Source: Eubacteriaceae bacterium CHKCI004 (lineage in GTDB: Bacteria > Bacillota > Clostridia > Lachnospirales > Lachnospiraceae). From it: DNA of 64,000 nt. The notes below the pieces were generated by a model. That model made no database searches. It was not told the origin of the DNA and worked only from the letters and a program-made list of their open reading frames with translations. Shown in pieces: positions 1 to 8,026 of the stretch (position 1 is the stretch's first letter; each line of letters begins with the position of its first letter). The translations under genes and the position numbers were made by a program. The stretch is from contig FCNR01000055.1 of the NCBI GenBank assembly GCA_900016875.1, positions 62,001 to 126,000 on the forward strand. The letters are read 5' to 3'.

Positions 1-1024
1 GATTCTCGGCCGTAATACCGTTACGGTTTCTGGTAATAAATATACTGTCGTTGCGGTCATATTCATCGAGCAGCTCCGGATAATGGGTTGAGAAGATCAG
101 TGTTCCGCCATTTTTATTCAGCTTACTGTCCATGAAAAAGCGCATGAGCGTAGTGACAATCTCTTTGTTGAAATGATTCTCCAGTTCATCGACGATCATA
201 TATCCTCCTTCCTGCAATACTTCCTGCATCAGTGTAAAGGTTATCATTCCCTTCACTGTACCGGATGAAAGGTAGTTATTCAGTTCCACCGAATTATTGA
301 GTAAAATCTCATCTTTGCCGGCAAATTTCAGATGGATCAGCTGTTTTTGATTTTCTTCTTCAAAGTGAAGACTTTCAATCGTCGGATCCAGAAATGTAAT
401 GATTTCGGTTGGTATATCCTCTGAGAAAGGGAGTACATTTATATTTGTGAAACGTAAAAGATTTACTATTCGCATCTGTTCTTTTGTCTGTTTATTTCGG
501 GCGATCATGATACTTACATCGTCGGATAAAAAATCTTCCCGGCTGTTTCTGATCATCACAGGCTCTTTTTTGTCAAAATCGAGCATCGCTTTGCGGGTAG
601 TCACTTCTTCCGCTTTTTTTGTCCATATAGATTCAGAAACAATGCGGTATCTTATTCCGTCGGTTTTGTCTTTCCTGGAAGCAATAACGGTTTCCAGACG
701 GCAGATTTCGCTGGTTGTTTCCGAATAGAAATAAGTATTTATGATGGCATTACTGGCTTCTCCCAGTATATCTTTAGTTTCACAGTGATTAATCGGTTCA
801 TTGTTGATTATTTCCAGAGCCAGCAGAATAACTTTCAGCACAGATGTCTTTCCGGATGCGTTGATGCCGATAAATCCATTGGCCGGATTCAGATAAATAT
901 TTGAAAACAGAGGGTATAGAATGTTTTTATGTTCTTCCGCAATTCTTTGCTGAGCGTAAAAGCATACATCCAGTTTTTCTTTAAAAAGCGGCAATCCTTC
1001 CGCCGTAATTCGTAGAAGTTTCAT
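1..1024 (-). CDS. AAA/ABC-type ATPase, 3' end outside window
   Basis: About 341 codons are visible from an ATG at 1024; the C-terminus runs off the left edge. The translation has a Walker A motif GINASGKTS near residue 55, an LSSGT signature-like stretch, a Walker B MIVDELEN, and a following FSTHYPELLDEY segment with the switch histidine. This layout is that of the AAA15/OLD-like SMC-related ATPases, often linked to phage defence or DNA repair, but the rest of the protein and its possible partner are not visible. It is divergent from hemB. The ATPase class is clear; the biological role is not. Confidence 0.85.
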   Translation of the reverse strand, partial: MKLLRITAEGLPLFKEKLDVCFYAQQRIAEEHKNILYPLFSNIYLNPANGFIGINASGKTSVLKVILLALEIINNEPINHCETKDILGEASNAIINTYFYSETTSEICRLETVIASRKDKTDGIRYRIVSESIWTKKAEEVTTRKAMLDFDKKEPVMIRNSREDFLSDDVSIMIARNKQTKEQMRIVNLLRFTNINVLPFSEDIPTEIITFLDPTIESLHFEEENQKQLIHLKFAGKDEILLNNSVELNNYLSSGTVKGMITFTLMQEVLQEGGYMIVDELENHFNKEIVTTLMRFFMDSKLNKNGGTLIFSTHYPELLDEYDRNDSIFITRNRNGITAEN

Positions 1025-1156
1025 GGCAACCTCCAAATTTATAAACGCTTTCTGCGTTGATATTTTTGATTTGGAGATAGTATATCATTTGTTGTAAAAA
1101 ATATCAACAGAAAACTTGTTTTTAATTGTGGAAAACAACATTTCCCCGCAACACCG

Positions 1157-1185
1157 TTGGATTTCCTGAGAATCAGGTGTATAAT
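1157..1185 (+). promoter_or_regulatory. sigma-A promoter of hemB
   Basis: TTGGAT (1157-1162), a 17-bp spacer and TATAAT (1180-1185) lie 37 bp before the hemB ATG, which has AAAGGAGGAG as its ribosome site. Seen in sequence. Confidence 0.75.
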
Positions 1186-1221
1186 AAGTAACAAAAGCGG
1201 TTTAAAAGGAGGAGTTTAAAA

Positions 1222-2190
1222 ATGATTCGCAGAAGACGTTTGCGCGCAACGGAGAACATGAGAGCACTGGTCAGCGAGACATCCGTGAGCATCTCAGATT
1301 TGATCTATCCGTTATTTGTCATCGAGGGAGAAAATATAAAGAACCCAATTGATTCCATGCCGGGCATCTATCAGTATTCCATCGACCGGCTGGACGAGGA
1401 ACTTGACAGAATCCGGGAAGCCGGCATCAAGGGAGTGCTGCTTTTCGGTATTCCGGCACATAAGGACGAGTGCGGTTCAGAAGCCTACAACGAGCACGGC
1501 ATCATTCAGGAGGCTGTCCGTTACATAAAGAAAGTATTTCCGGAACTGGTGGTCATCACCGATATCTGCCTGTGCGAGTATACCTCCCACGGACACTGCG
1601 GCGTCATCAAAGACGGCGAGATTTTAAATGACGAGACACTGCCGCTGTTGGCAAAGACCGCGGTAACCTGTGCTCAGGCAGGCGCCGACATGGTAGCGCC
1701 GTCCAACATGATGGACGGACATGTGGCAGCCATCCGGCAGGCACTGGACGAGGCCGGCCTGCAGAATACGCCGATTATGGCATACAGCGCTAAGATGGCG
1801 TCCGGCTATTACGGACCGTTCCGTGATGCCGCTCACTCCGCACCTGGTTTCGGCGACAGAAAGACTTATCAGATGGACTTCCATAATCCGAGAGAAGCCA
1901 TGCGAGATATTCAGGACGACATCGACGAGGGCGCGGACATCATCATCGTAAAACCGGCCCTGGCTTACCTGGACATTTTAAAGACCGCATCCATGGAGAC
2001 AAGAATGCCGCTGGCCGCCTACAACGTAAGCGGAGAGTATTCCATCGTCAAAGCAGCAGCCATGCAGGGATGGGTTGACGAGAAGAAACTGGTCATGGAA
2101 AACATGATTGCCATCAAACGTGCCGGCGCGCAGATGATTATCACCTACCATGCGCTCGATGTGGCAAGATGGCTGAAAGAAGATAATTAG
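1222..2190 (+). CDS. hemB: delta-aminolevulinic acid dehydratase (porphobilinogen synthase)
   Basis: Condenses two 5-aminolevulinate molecules to porphobilinogen in the cytoplasm, the first common step towards haem, sirohaem and cobalamin. At 322 residues it has family length. Visible motifs are the metal-binding DICLCEYTSHGHCG segment (Cys-x-Cys...Cys triad of zinc-type enzymes), the YSAKMASGYYGPFRDA segment with one active-site lysine, and IIVKPALAYLD with the Schiff-base lysine. The start follows AAAGGAGGAG. It stands alone with its own promoter and terminator; no other tetrapyrrole gene is in the window. Confidence 0.96.
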   Translation: MIRRRRLRATENMRALVSETSVSISDLIYPLFVIEGENIKNPIDSMPGIYQYSIDRLDEELDRIREAGIKGVLLFGIPAHKDECGSEAYNEHGIIQEAVRYIKKVFPELVVITDICLCEYTSHGHCGVIKDGEILNDETLPLLAKTAVTCAQAGADMVAPSNMMDGHVAAIRQALDEAGLQNTPIMAYSAKMASGYYGPFRDAAHSAPGFGDRKTYQMDFHNPREAMRDIQDDIDEGADIIIVKPALAYLDILKTASMETRMPLAAYNVSGEYSIVKAAAMQGWVDEKKLVMENMIAIKRAGAQMIITYHALDVARWLKEDN

Positions 2191-2280
2191 AAGAACTTCT
2201 TCGCATGCCAGTGCAGCGGCCGCTGCGAGAGCCGCAGACGCATCTGACAGCATATACATTTGAATAATCATGAAACTAAG

Positions 2281-2357
2281 ACACCTGACGCAGAAAATGT
2301 TTTGGCATCCGGGCGATATACCGCTCGCCACCGGGGCCGCTGCGGCAGGTGTTTTTT
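2281..2357 (+). terminator. terminator after hemB
   Basis: A 13-bp near-perfect stem (ACACCTGACGCAG with CTGCGGCAGGTGT), enclosing a GC-rich inner hairpin, ends in six T residues. Confidence 0.75.
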
Positions 2358-2389
2358 CGCACGGCTGAGTAGTTACTGCAAAATTTATA

Positions 2390-2418
2390 TTGATTATTTT
2401 TCTCATTTAGACTATACT
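2390..2418 (+). promoter_or_regulatory. promoter of the feo operon with possible iron-regulator operator
   Basis: TTGATT (2390-2395), 17 bp, TATACT (2413-2418). A TTAG-N6-CTAA element (2407-2420) sits on the -10 box, and similar CTAAC segments follow at 2417 and 2436. Overlap with the -10 fits repression by an iron-dependent DtxR-family protein, but the operator assignment is inference. Confidence 0.6.
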
Positions 2419-2493
2419 AACGTTGATTAAAACGTACTAACTTCATCTGCGGCATTTCGCAGCATATATATAGTAGAAAAAGGACGGATACAT

Positions 2494-2739
2494 ATGGAAG
2501 AGAAGAAAAATGTCAAAAAGAGAACTCTCGCAGATCTTCCCATCGGTCATGAGGCGGTGATCAAAACCGTGGGAGGCGAAGGCAATCTTCGCTGCCGTTT
2601 CCTGGACATGGGACTGATTCCAAGAACAAAAGTAAAAGTCATGAAGGTTGCGCCTATGGGAGACCCGATTCAGATTCGCCTTCGGGGCTACGACATAACC
2701 ATCCGCAAGGAAGACGCGGCCATGATTGAATTGGAATAA
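2494..2739 (+). CDS. feoA: ferrous iron transport protein A
   Basis: Cytoplasmic SH3-like partner of the FeoB iron transporter. The 81-residue product has an 18-residue charged N-terminal extension, then the typical FeoA core: LADLPIGHEAVI, GEGNLRCRFLDMGLIPRTKV and IQIRLRGYDITIRKEDA. It is the first gene of the operon, 34 bp before feoB, behind a strong promoter. Short length and motif order fit the family well. Confidence 0.93.
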   Translation: MEEKKNVKKRTLADLPIGHEAVIKTVGGEGNLRCRFLDMGLIPRTKVKVMKVAPMGDPIQIRLRGYDITIRKEDAAMIELE

Positions 2740-2773
2740 ACGGGACATCTTGGGACAGAGAGGATGAGAACTT

Positions 2774-4786
2774 ATGATATTTGCATTGATTGGCAATCAG
2801 AATTGCGGAAAGACAACGCTGTTTAATCAGCTTACAGGCTCCAACCAGCATGTGGGAAACTTCCCCGGTGTGACGGTAGATCAGAAAATGGGGCAGATAA
2901 AGTCAAAATCCGGCGTGGAGGGAACGGTGGTGGACCTGCCGGGCATTTATTCCCTGCGGCCTTACACCAACGAGGAAATCGTCACGAGAGATTTCCTGCT
3001 CAATGAAAAGCCGGACGGGATCATCAATATTGTGGACGCCACCAACATCGAGAGAAACCTGTACCTCACTTTGCAGCTGATCGAGCTGCACATTCCGATG
3101 GTGCTGGCGCTGAATATGATGGACGAGGTGCGCAACAACGGCGGCTCCATCAACATCAAAAAAATGGCGGATCAGCTGGGAATCCCGGTCATCCCCATCA
3201 GCGCCATCAAAAACGAGGGCGTGGATGACCTGGTGCAGGAAATCTTCCATGCCGCGCAGGACAAGCTGATTCCGAAAGTGTATGATTTCTGTGAGCCGGG
3301 ACCGATTCACCGGTGTATCCACGGTCTGTACCATCAGGTGGAGGACCACGCCAAACGAATCGGAATCAACGGAAGATTTGCGGCTGTAAAATTGATCGAG
3401 GGCGATGAGGATATCATCCAGCGCCTGCAGCTGTCCGACAACGAACGGGATATGGCGGAGCACAGCATCATAGAAATGGAACGGGACAGCGGACTCGACC
3501 GCAACGCCGCCATGGCGGAAATGCGCTATACATTTATTGAGAAGCTCTGCGACGCCGCGGTGGTAAAATGCCAGATCAGCAAGGAATATCTGCGTAGTCA
3601 GCGCATCGACAGCATTCTGACTAACCGCTACCTGGCGCTGCCGGTCTTTGCCGGAATCATGGTATTCATTTTCTGGATGACCTTCGGCGGCATCGGCGCA
3701 TTTTTAAGCGACTTTTTGAGCGAAGGCATCGAACGGCTGGCCGCCTGGGTGGACTACGGCCTCACCGTCTACGGCATAAATCCGGTAGTAAAAAGTCTCG
3801 TAGTAGACGGCGTATTCGCCGGCGTCGGAAGCGTGCTGAGCTTCCTGCCGATCATCCTCGTGCTGTTTTTCTTCCTGTCCATCCTGGAAGACTCCGGCTA
3901 CATGGCGCGAATCGCCTTTGTCATGGACACCCTGCTGCGTAAGATCGGCCTCTCCGGCAGAAGCTTCGTGCCGATGCTCATCGGCTTCGGGTGCTCCGTG
4001 CCTGCCGTCATGGCAAGCCGGACCCTCTACTCGGACCGCGACAGAAACATGACCATCATGCTGGTGCCATACATAAGCTGCTCTGCGAAGATACCTATTT
4101 ACACCGTATTCACGGCGGCGTTCTTCCCGGACCACGGCGTCCTGGTCATGACGCTGCTCTACTTCGGCGGCATGCTCACCGGCGTCATCATGGCGCTCAT
4201 ATTCAAAAAGGTACTGTTCCGCGGCAAGCCAATGCCATTTGTCATGGAACTGCCGAACTATCGTTTTCCATCACTCAAGAGCGTACTGCTGCTCATGTGG
4301 GAAAAAGCCCGCGATTTCATCGAGAGAGCATTTACCATCATCTTCGTGGCGACCATCATCATCTGGTTCCTCCAGACATTTGACGCCCGCCTCAACGTGG
4401 CCGCAGACAGCGCCCAGAGCCTCCTGGCCATGATCGGACAATGGCTGGCGCCAATCTTCGGACCGCTGGGCTTCTCCGACTGGAGAATCTCCACCGCCCT
4501 GGTCACCGGTATCACCGCCAAAGAAGCCGTGGTATCGACCTTAAGCGTACTGCTCGGCACCAGCGCCGCCGGCGTCTCCGGAGCCATCAGCAACCTGTTT
4601 ACCCCGCTGTCCGCGGTAAGCTTCCTGGTATTCACGCTCCTGTACACCCCTTGCGTGGCCGCCATCGCAGCCATCCGCCGGGAGATGAACTCCACCATTC
4701 GCACCGTGGGCATCGTGATCCTTCAGTGCGTAGTGGCCTGGGTCATGGCTGCCATCGTGTATCACGTGGGAGGATTTCTGTTCTAG
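2774..4786 (+). CDS. feoB: ferrous iron transport protein B
   Basis: Membrane Fe(II) transporter with a cytosolic GTPase domain. The N-terminal G domain (residues 1-165) shows G1 GNQNCGKTTLFN, G3 DLPG and G4 NMMD; the first motif differs from the common GNPNSGKTT. A helical spacer domain follows, then about eight membrane segments with the paired gate motifs FGCSVPAVMASRT and PYISCSAKIPIY. At 670 residues it is the compact Firmicutes form. It is downstream of feoA and followed by a small Cys-rich membrane protein in the same direction. Confidence 0.97.
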   Translation: MIFALIGNQNCGKTTLFNQLTGSNQHVGNFPGVTVDQKMGQIKSKSGVEGTVVDLPGIYSLRPYTNEEIVTRDFLLNEKPDGIINIVDATNIERNLYLTLQLIELHIPMVLALNMMDEVRNNGGSINIKKMADQLGIPVIPISAIKNEGVDDLVQEIFHAAQDKLIPKVYDFCEPGPIHRCIHGLYHQVEDHAKRIGINGRFAAVKLIEGDEDIIQRLQLSDNERDMAEHSIIEMERDSGLDRNAAMAEMRYTFIEKLCDAAVVKCQISKEYLRSQRIDSILTNRYLALPVFAGIMVFIFWMTFGGIGAFLSDFLSEGIERLAAWVDYGLTVYGINPVVKSLVVDGVFAGVGSVLSFLPIILVLFFFLSILEDSGYMARIAFVMDTLLRKIGLSGRSFVPMLIGFGCSVPAVMASRTLYSDRDRNMTIMLVPYISCSAKIPIYTVFTAAFFPDHGVLVMTLLYFGGMLTGVIMALIFKKVLFRGKPMPFVMELPNYRFPSLKSVLLLMWEKARDFIERAFTIIFVATIIIWFLQTFDARLNVAADSAQSLLAMIGQWLAPIFGPLGFSDWRISTALVTGITAKEAVVSTLSVLLGTSAAGVSGAISNLFTPLSAVSFLVFTLLYTPCVAAIAAIRREMNSTIRTVGIVILQCVVAWVMAAIVYHVGGFLF

Positions 4787-4865
4787 CGTAACGAAAGCGG
4801 GCCGGGCGGCTTTGCCTGTCCGGCACGCAATCATATAAAATGTACACCAATCAGGAGGAAAACAA

Positions 4866-5039
4866 ATGTCATTAGGTGATATTATCATTTTAGCCGTTCT
4901 CCTTATCTGGCTGGCGCTGTCCCTCCGCTATATGCGAAAACGCCGCAAGAGCGGAAAATGTATCGGCTGCAGCGGCGACTGCACTGCCTGCCGGGGCGCA
5001 GCGGCTATACCGGTGGAAAGGGAGAAGGATTCATTGTGA
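4866..5039 (+). CDS. FeoB-associated Cys-rich membrane protein
   Basis: A 57-residue ORF starting at ATG 4866 after the ribosome site AGGAGG. It has one N-terminal membrane helix (IIILAVLLIWLALSL), a basic stop-transfer segment (RYMRKRRKSGK) and a Cys cluster C-x2-C-x3-C-x2-C (CIGCSGDCTAC). This matches the small FeoB-associated family found behind feoB in Firmicutes. Its proposed role, handling iron or redox at the inner face of the transporter (possibly a FeoC analogue), is not established. Confidence 0.88.
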   Translation: MSLGDIIILAVLLIWLALSLRYMRKRRKSGKCIGCSGDCTACRGAAAIPVEREKDSL

Positions 5040-5066
5040 GATACAGCTGTCTCGATGTTTTGATCA

Positions 5067-5642
5067 TCAGAATAATACCCCCATTGTTTCCCGGATTTTC
5101 TTTTCCAGGCGCAGCATTTTTGCATACTTCATAAGGCGGTCAAGGCTCTTTTCTTTGTGCTTCATATATGTGGTTAAAGCATAATTGAAAGTAGAAATAT
5201 CCATATCAGACTGTTTGCGGATGATATCACAAATAGTGCGCTCCATATCGTAAACAGTAATCAAATGTCCCGCCATAGAAGGAATTTGACAAATTCCCAA
5301 CGTATACCATTCTTTTTTTACGTAAATAGTCTTTACGCCTTTTTCCGCAAGCGTCGGGCTGTTATACTTCGCAGGTACAGTTACCGTAAGGGGCATCGGC
5401 TCCATTTCCGCAAGATCATGCAGATACAGCGCGGTTTCATGAGAATACACTACCTTTGGAATCTGGGCCTGCAGCAGATACATTTCATCCCACGCAGTGG
5501 GCGCGATATAAATTCCATGCGCAGCCTTTTCAAGTCCCGCATCTTTCACAAATTTATAAAAAGTTTCTTTGGAAATGCCAGCGGCAACAATATCTGCAGT
5601 TTTTAAAATACCGTTGTTGTCCGCAAGCATTTTTTCAAGCAT
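5067..5642 (-). CDS. AbiEi-type antitoxin/regulator without a toxin partner
   Basis: The protein has the AbiEi architecture: an N-terminal winged-helix region (TADIVAAGISKETFYKFVKD...HGIYIAP), then the SHETALYLHDL segment, and a C-terminal half with VYDMERTICDIIR and a helical end. In type IV systems such proteins repress their own promoter and antagonise an AbiEii nucleotidyltransferase. No toxin gene is next to it. TTG 5666 and GTG 5663 are in-frame starts, but they lie within a few bases of the predicted transcription start, so ATG 5642 (191 residues) is preferred. A paralogue lies divergently at 5986. Confidence 0.8.
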   Translation of the reverse strand: MLEKMLADNNGILKTADIVAAGISKETFYKFVKDAGLEKAAHGIYIAPTAWDEMYLLQAQIPKVVYSHETALYLHDLAEMEPMPLTVTVPAKYNSPTLAEKGVKTIYVKKEWYTLGICQIPSMAGHLITVYDMERTICDIIRKQSDMDISTFNYALTTYMKHKEKSLDRLMKYAKMLRLEKKIRETMGVLF

Positions 5643-5665
5643 TTTTTGTCTCAAAAAATTCACCA

Positions 5666-5709
5666 ACTTTCATACGGATATTATAATAAAAAGACCGTAT
5701 GAAAGTCAA
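5666..5709 (-). promoter_or_regulatory. promoter and palindromic operator of the orphan abiEi gene
   Basis: On the minus strand TTGACT (5709-5704), 18 bp, TATAAT (5685-5680). A perfect 12-bp inverted repeat, ACTTTCATACGG at 5666-5677 and CCGTATGAAAGT at 5695-5706, brackets the -10 box. This is the arrangement expected for autorepression by the AbiEi winged-helix domain; the binding protein is inferred. Confidence 0.75.
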
Positions 5710-5767
5710 CAAAATTTATAATTTAAAATGTAGCATGCAGATATTAAAAACTGCGTGTCATTTGTAT

Positions 5768-5813
5768 GCCCTGAAGGAGCCTGTAAAACAGGAAATCCTT
5801 CAGGGCGTTTTTT
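5768..5813 (+). terminator. terminator-like hairpin, copy 1
   Basis: An 11-bp perfect stem (GCCCTGAAGGA with TCCTTCAGGGC) encloses a small CCTGT/ACAGG hairpin and is followed by GTTTTTT. No plus-strand gene ends just before it. A close relative lies at 7571-7617, on the other side of the abiE operon. Confidence 0.65.
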
Positions 5814-5900
5814 ACGCCATAAAATATATTTTTAATAAAAAAAGTAAAAAAAAGAAGAAAATGTGTGGTAAAATATGAGACAGGAAGTGCTGGCTTTCAC

Positions 5901-5929
5901 TTGACCTGCTCACAGTCATTCCATATAAT
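5901..5929 (+). promoter_or_regulatory. promoter of the abiE operon
   Basis: TTGACC (5901-5906), 17 bp, TATAAT (5924-5929). It lies about 55 bp before the AbiEi start. Confidence 0.75.
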
Positions 5930-5985
5930 ATACTAAAGTACACCATTATTAGAAAAAATGTGTGTGGTTTAGTAGAGGTGAAATG

Positions 5986-6594
5986 ATGCATACTTCAAAA
6001 GACATTAATGCGCTCAGAAATATATTTTCCAGTCATAATTATGTTATGACAACAGCGGAGCTAAAGGCAGCAAAGTTATATTATGCAGATATCCAAAGAC
6101 TGATGGAAGCAGGTTTAATTGAGAAAGTCAAAAGGGGTTTTTATCATTGGACGGATGAATCGGACAGCGGCGAAGTTGCGATTATAAACAGGCTGTTTCC
6201 CGATGCGGTTCTTTGTATGGAAACAGCTTTATTTTATTATGGATACAGCGACAGAACGCCCGCCGAATGGAACATTGCAATTAATAAAAATGCTTCCAGA
6301 CAACGAACAAAAATAGAATATCCATTTGTTAAAGCATATCGTGTGGAGCCCTATTTGCTCCCGGTCGGCGAAACAAAAGGAAACATTGATTCCAGAGAAG
6401 TTCGCATTTATGACCGCGATCGTACTATCTGCGATGTTCTGCGGAATATGAACAGAATGGATAAGGAGATTTTTAATAAAGCAATCCAGAATTATGTCAA
6501 AGACCCTAAAAAATGCATTCCTAATCTTATGCAGTACGCAAATGAACTGAGAGTTCAAAAACGAGTAAAAGATGTGATTGGAGTGTGGTTGTAA
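5986..6594 (+). CDS. abiEi: AbiEi family antitoxin (type IV toxin-antitoxin)
   Basis: Antitoxin and transcriptional repressor of an AbiE module. The N-terminal winged helix includes NYVMTTAELKAAKLYYADI and VKRGFYHW; the C-terminal domain has METALFYYGYSDRTP and YDRDRTICDVLRNMNRMD, parallel to the orphan paralogue at 5067. The frame opens at GTG 5962, but the AGAGGTG ribosome site at 5974-5980 best serves ATG 5986 (ATG 5983 is possible). Its TAA overlaps the toxin ATG as TAATG, which implies translational coupling. Confidence 0.88.
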   Translation: MHTSKDINALRNIFSSHNYVMTTAELKAAKLYYADIQRLMEAGLIEKVKRGFYHWTDESDSGEVAIINRLFPDAVLCMETALFYYGYSDRTPAEWNIAINKNASRQRTKIEYPFVKAYRVEPYLLPVGETKGNIDSREVRIYDRDRTICDVLRNMNRMDKEIFNKAIQNYVKDPKKCIPNLMQYANELRVQKRVKDVIGVWL

Positions 6595-7517
6595 TGGCAG
6601 ATGTAGCAGCTTCAGTGCTGGCGAGACTTAAGAACAAAGCAAAGGATTCTGGTATCAGTTATCAACAATGCTTACAGCTTTTTTTCCAGGAAGAATTTTT
6701 GAGAAAACTTTCGAAGTCCGGATGTAAGGATTATCTGGTTCTAAAAGGCGGCTTGTTTATTTATACTCTTACAAATTTTGAGAGCAGGGCCACCATTGAC
6801 GTTGATTTTCTTCTTCGCGATTATCCAAATTCAATGGAACATGTGAAAGAATTGATCGGGAAAATCATTGATACGCCGACAGGTAATGACTACATCCAAC
6901 TGACGGCAAAGAGCTTTGAAGAAATTTTACCGCAGAGAAAATATCATGGTATCAGCACGCAGATTATCGGAAGAATAAAGAATGTACGCGTGCCATTTAA
7001 AGTAGATATTGGTGTAGGTGATATTATAGTCCCGGGAGCTGAACAACGTAAAATTAATACGCAGCTGCCAGACTTTGAATCTCCTGTTATAAAAACGTAT
7101 TCACTTGAAAGCACAATAGCCGAAAAACTTGACGCTATTTTGCAGCGCTTCGAACTGACAGGAAGAATGAAAGACTTTTATGATATTTTTTATCTTTCAA
7201 AGGTATTTGATTTTAAAGGAGAAGAGCTGCAAACCGCTATTTTTCAGACATTGCATCGGCGTGGTACAACGTATGACAAAGATAGCTTTAAACGCGTTGT
7301 TGATCTTGCGAAAAACGAAGATATGCAGAAACGGTGGAAATACTTTTTGAAAACTGTAAAAAATGAATTACTTGATTTTTCCGTTGTCATCGCACAAATT
7401 CAGATTTTCCTGGAGCCCGTATTTGAAGCGATGGTAAACGAAAAAGAATGGCGGCAAAAATGGAAAAGCGACAGAAGTATGTGGATAAATACAAATGATA
7501 ACATTGAAAATAATTGA
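6594..7517 (+). CDS. abiEii: AbiEii family nucleotidyltransferase toxin
   Basis: Toxin half of the AbiE module, a DNA polymerase beta-fold nucleotidyltransferase. AbiEii/MenT relatives block growth by modifying tRNA; the exact target here is unknown. The 307-residue product carries LVLKGGLFIYTL followed by RATIDVDFLLRD, giving the GG...DxD catalytic signature, then a helical C-terminal region with LESTIAEKLDAILQRF and RMKDFYDIFYL, which is typical of the family. The frame opens at GTG 6585, but the overlapping TAATG makes ATG 6594 the likely start. Base composition is AT-richer than the feo genes, which suggests transfer. Confidence 0.9.
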   Translation: MADVAASVLARLKNKAKDSGISYQQCLQLFFQEEFLRKLSKSGCKDYLVLKGGLFIYTLTNFESRATIDVDFLLRDYPNSMEHVKELIGKIIDTPTGNDYIQLTAKSFEEILPQRKYHGISTQIIGRIKNVRVPFKVDIGVGDIIVPGAEQRKINTQLPDFESPVIKTYSLESTIAEKLDAILQRFELTGRMKDFYDIFYLSKVFDFKGEELQTAIFQTLHRRGTTYDKDSFKRVVDLAKNEDMQKRWKYFLKTVKNELLDFSVVIAQIQIFLEPVFEAMVNEKEWRQKWKSDRSMWINTNDNIENN

Positions 7518-7570
7518 AAATGCTTTACATTGTTTTAAAAACGATTAAATCATAATACAAATATCTAAAC

Positions 7571-7617
7571 GTCCTGAGAGAGCCTGTAAAAACGGGAAAT
7601 CCTTCAGGGCATTTTTT
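7571..7617 (+). terminator. terminator of the abiE operon (hairpin copy 2)
   Basis: A stem of about 10 bp with wobbles (GTCCTGAGAG with CCTTCAGGGC) is followed by ATTTTTT. The inner sequence GAGCCTGTAAAA and the right arm repeat those of the hairpin at 5768-5813. Confidence 0.7.
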
Positions 7618-7775
7618 ATTTATGCGAAAAAATTCAGATCTTCACTTCTCAGTAAGGCCGGAATTCAAGCCTCTTCACCCTCCAACCTGAACTGAAAATT
7701 TATAATTATAAACTAGTTAATAAAAAATTAAGAAAAAAAGTCAGAAAATTAGGTACTTGTAATGCCTTTTGTAAT

Positions 7776-7816
7776 GGGGGGGGTTAGAATTTTCTTAATA
7801 ATTCTGAAAATATAAT
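7776..7816 (+). promoter_or_regulatory. pilus operon promoter region with G8 tract
   Basis: TATAAT at 7811-7816 precedes the small ORF at 7838. No good -35 box lies 16-18 bp upstream; instead a run of eight G (7776-7783) ends 27 bp before the -10 box. Homopolymer runs at this position can change spacer length by slippage. The -10 is clear, the regulatory role of the G tract is inferred. The rest of 7618-7775 shows nothing recognisable. Confidence 0.45.
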
Positions 7817-7837
7817 GACAGAAAGGGGTTTTGAGAT

Positions 7838-8014
7838 GTGAAGGCAGGAGGATATAAAGAACAGACATTTCGCATCAAAGTGCTGAACAACCAGCACGGT
7901 ACCTGGCAGGGCAGTATTCTCTGGGCCGAAGGGAAAAAAGAACAGAATTTTCGAAGCGCCTTGGAACTGTTGAAATTAATAGACAATGCTTTAGTTCAGA
8001 AGAATAAAAATTAG
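7838..8014 (+). CDS. small conserved protein at the head of the pilus operon
   Basis: A 58-codon ORF starts at GTG 7838 with ribosome site AAAGGGG at 7822-7828 and ends 12 bp before the adhesin gene, whose ribosome site overlaps its stop. The product, without signal peptide or membrane helix, centres on TFRIKVLNNQHGTWQGSILW and ends FRSALELLKLIDNAL. I recognise this W-Q-G...F-R-S-L-E-L pattern as a small uncharacterised family of Lachnospiraceae. The operon position suggests a link to pilus expression, but no function is known. Confidence 0.65.
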   Translation: MKAGGYKEQTFRIKVLNNQHGTWQGSILWAEGKKEQNFRSALELLKLIDNALVQKNKN

Positions 8015-8026
8015 GAGGAGGCAGCC

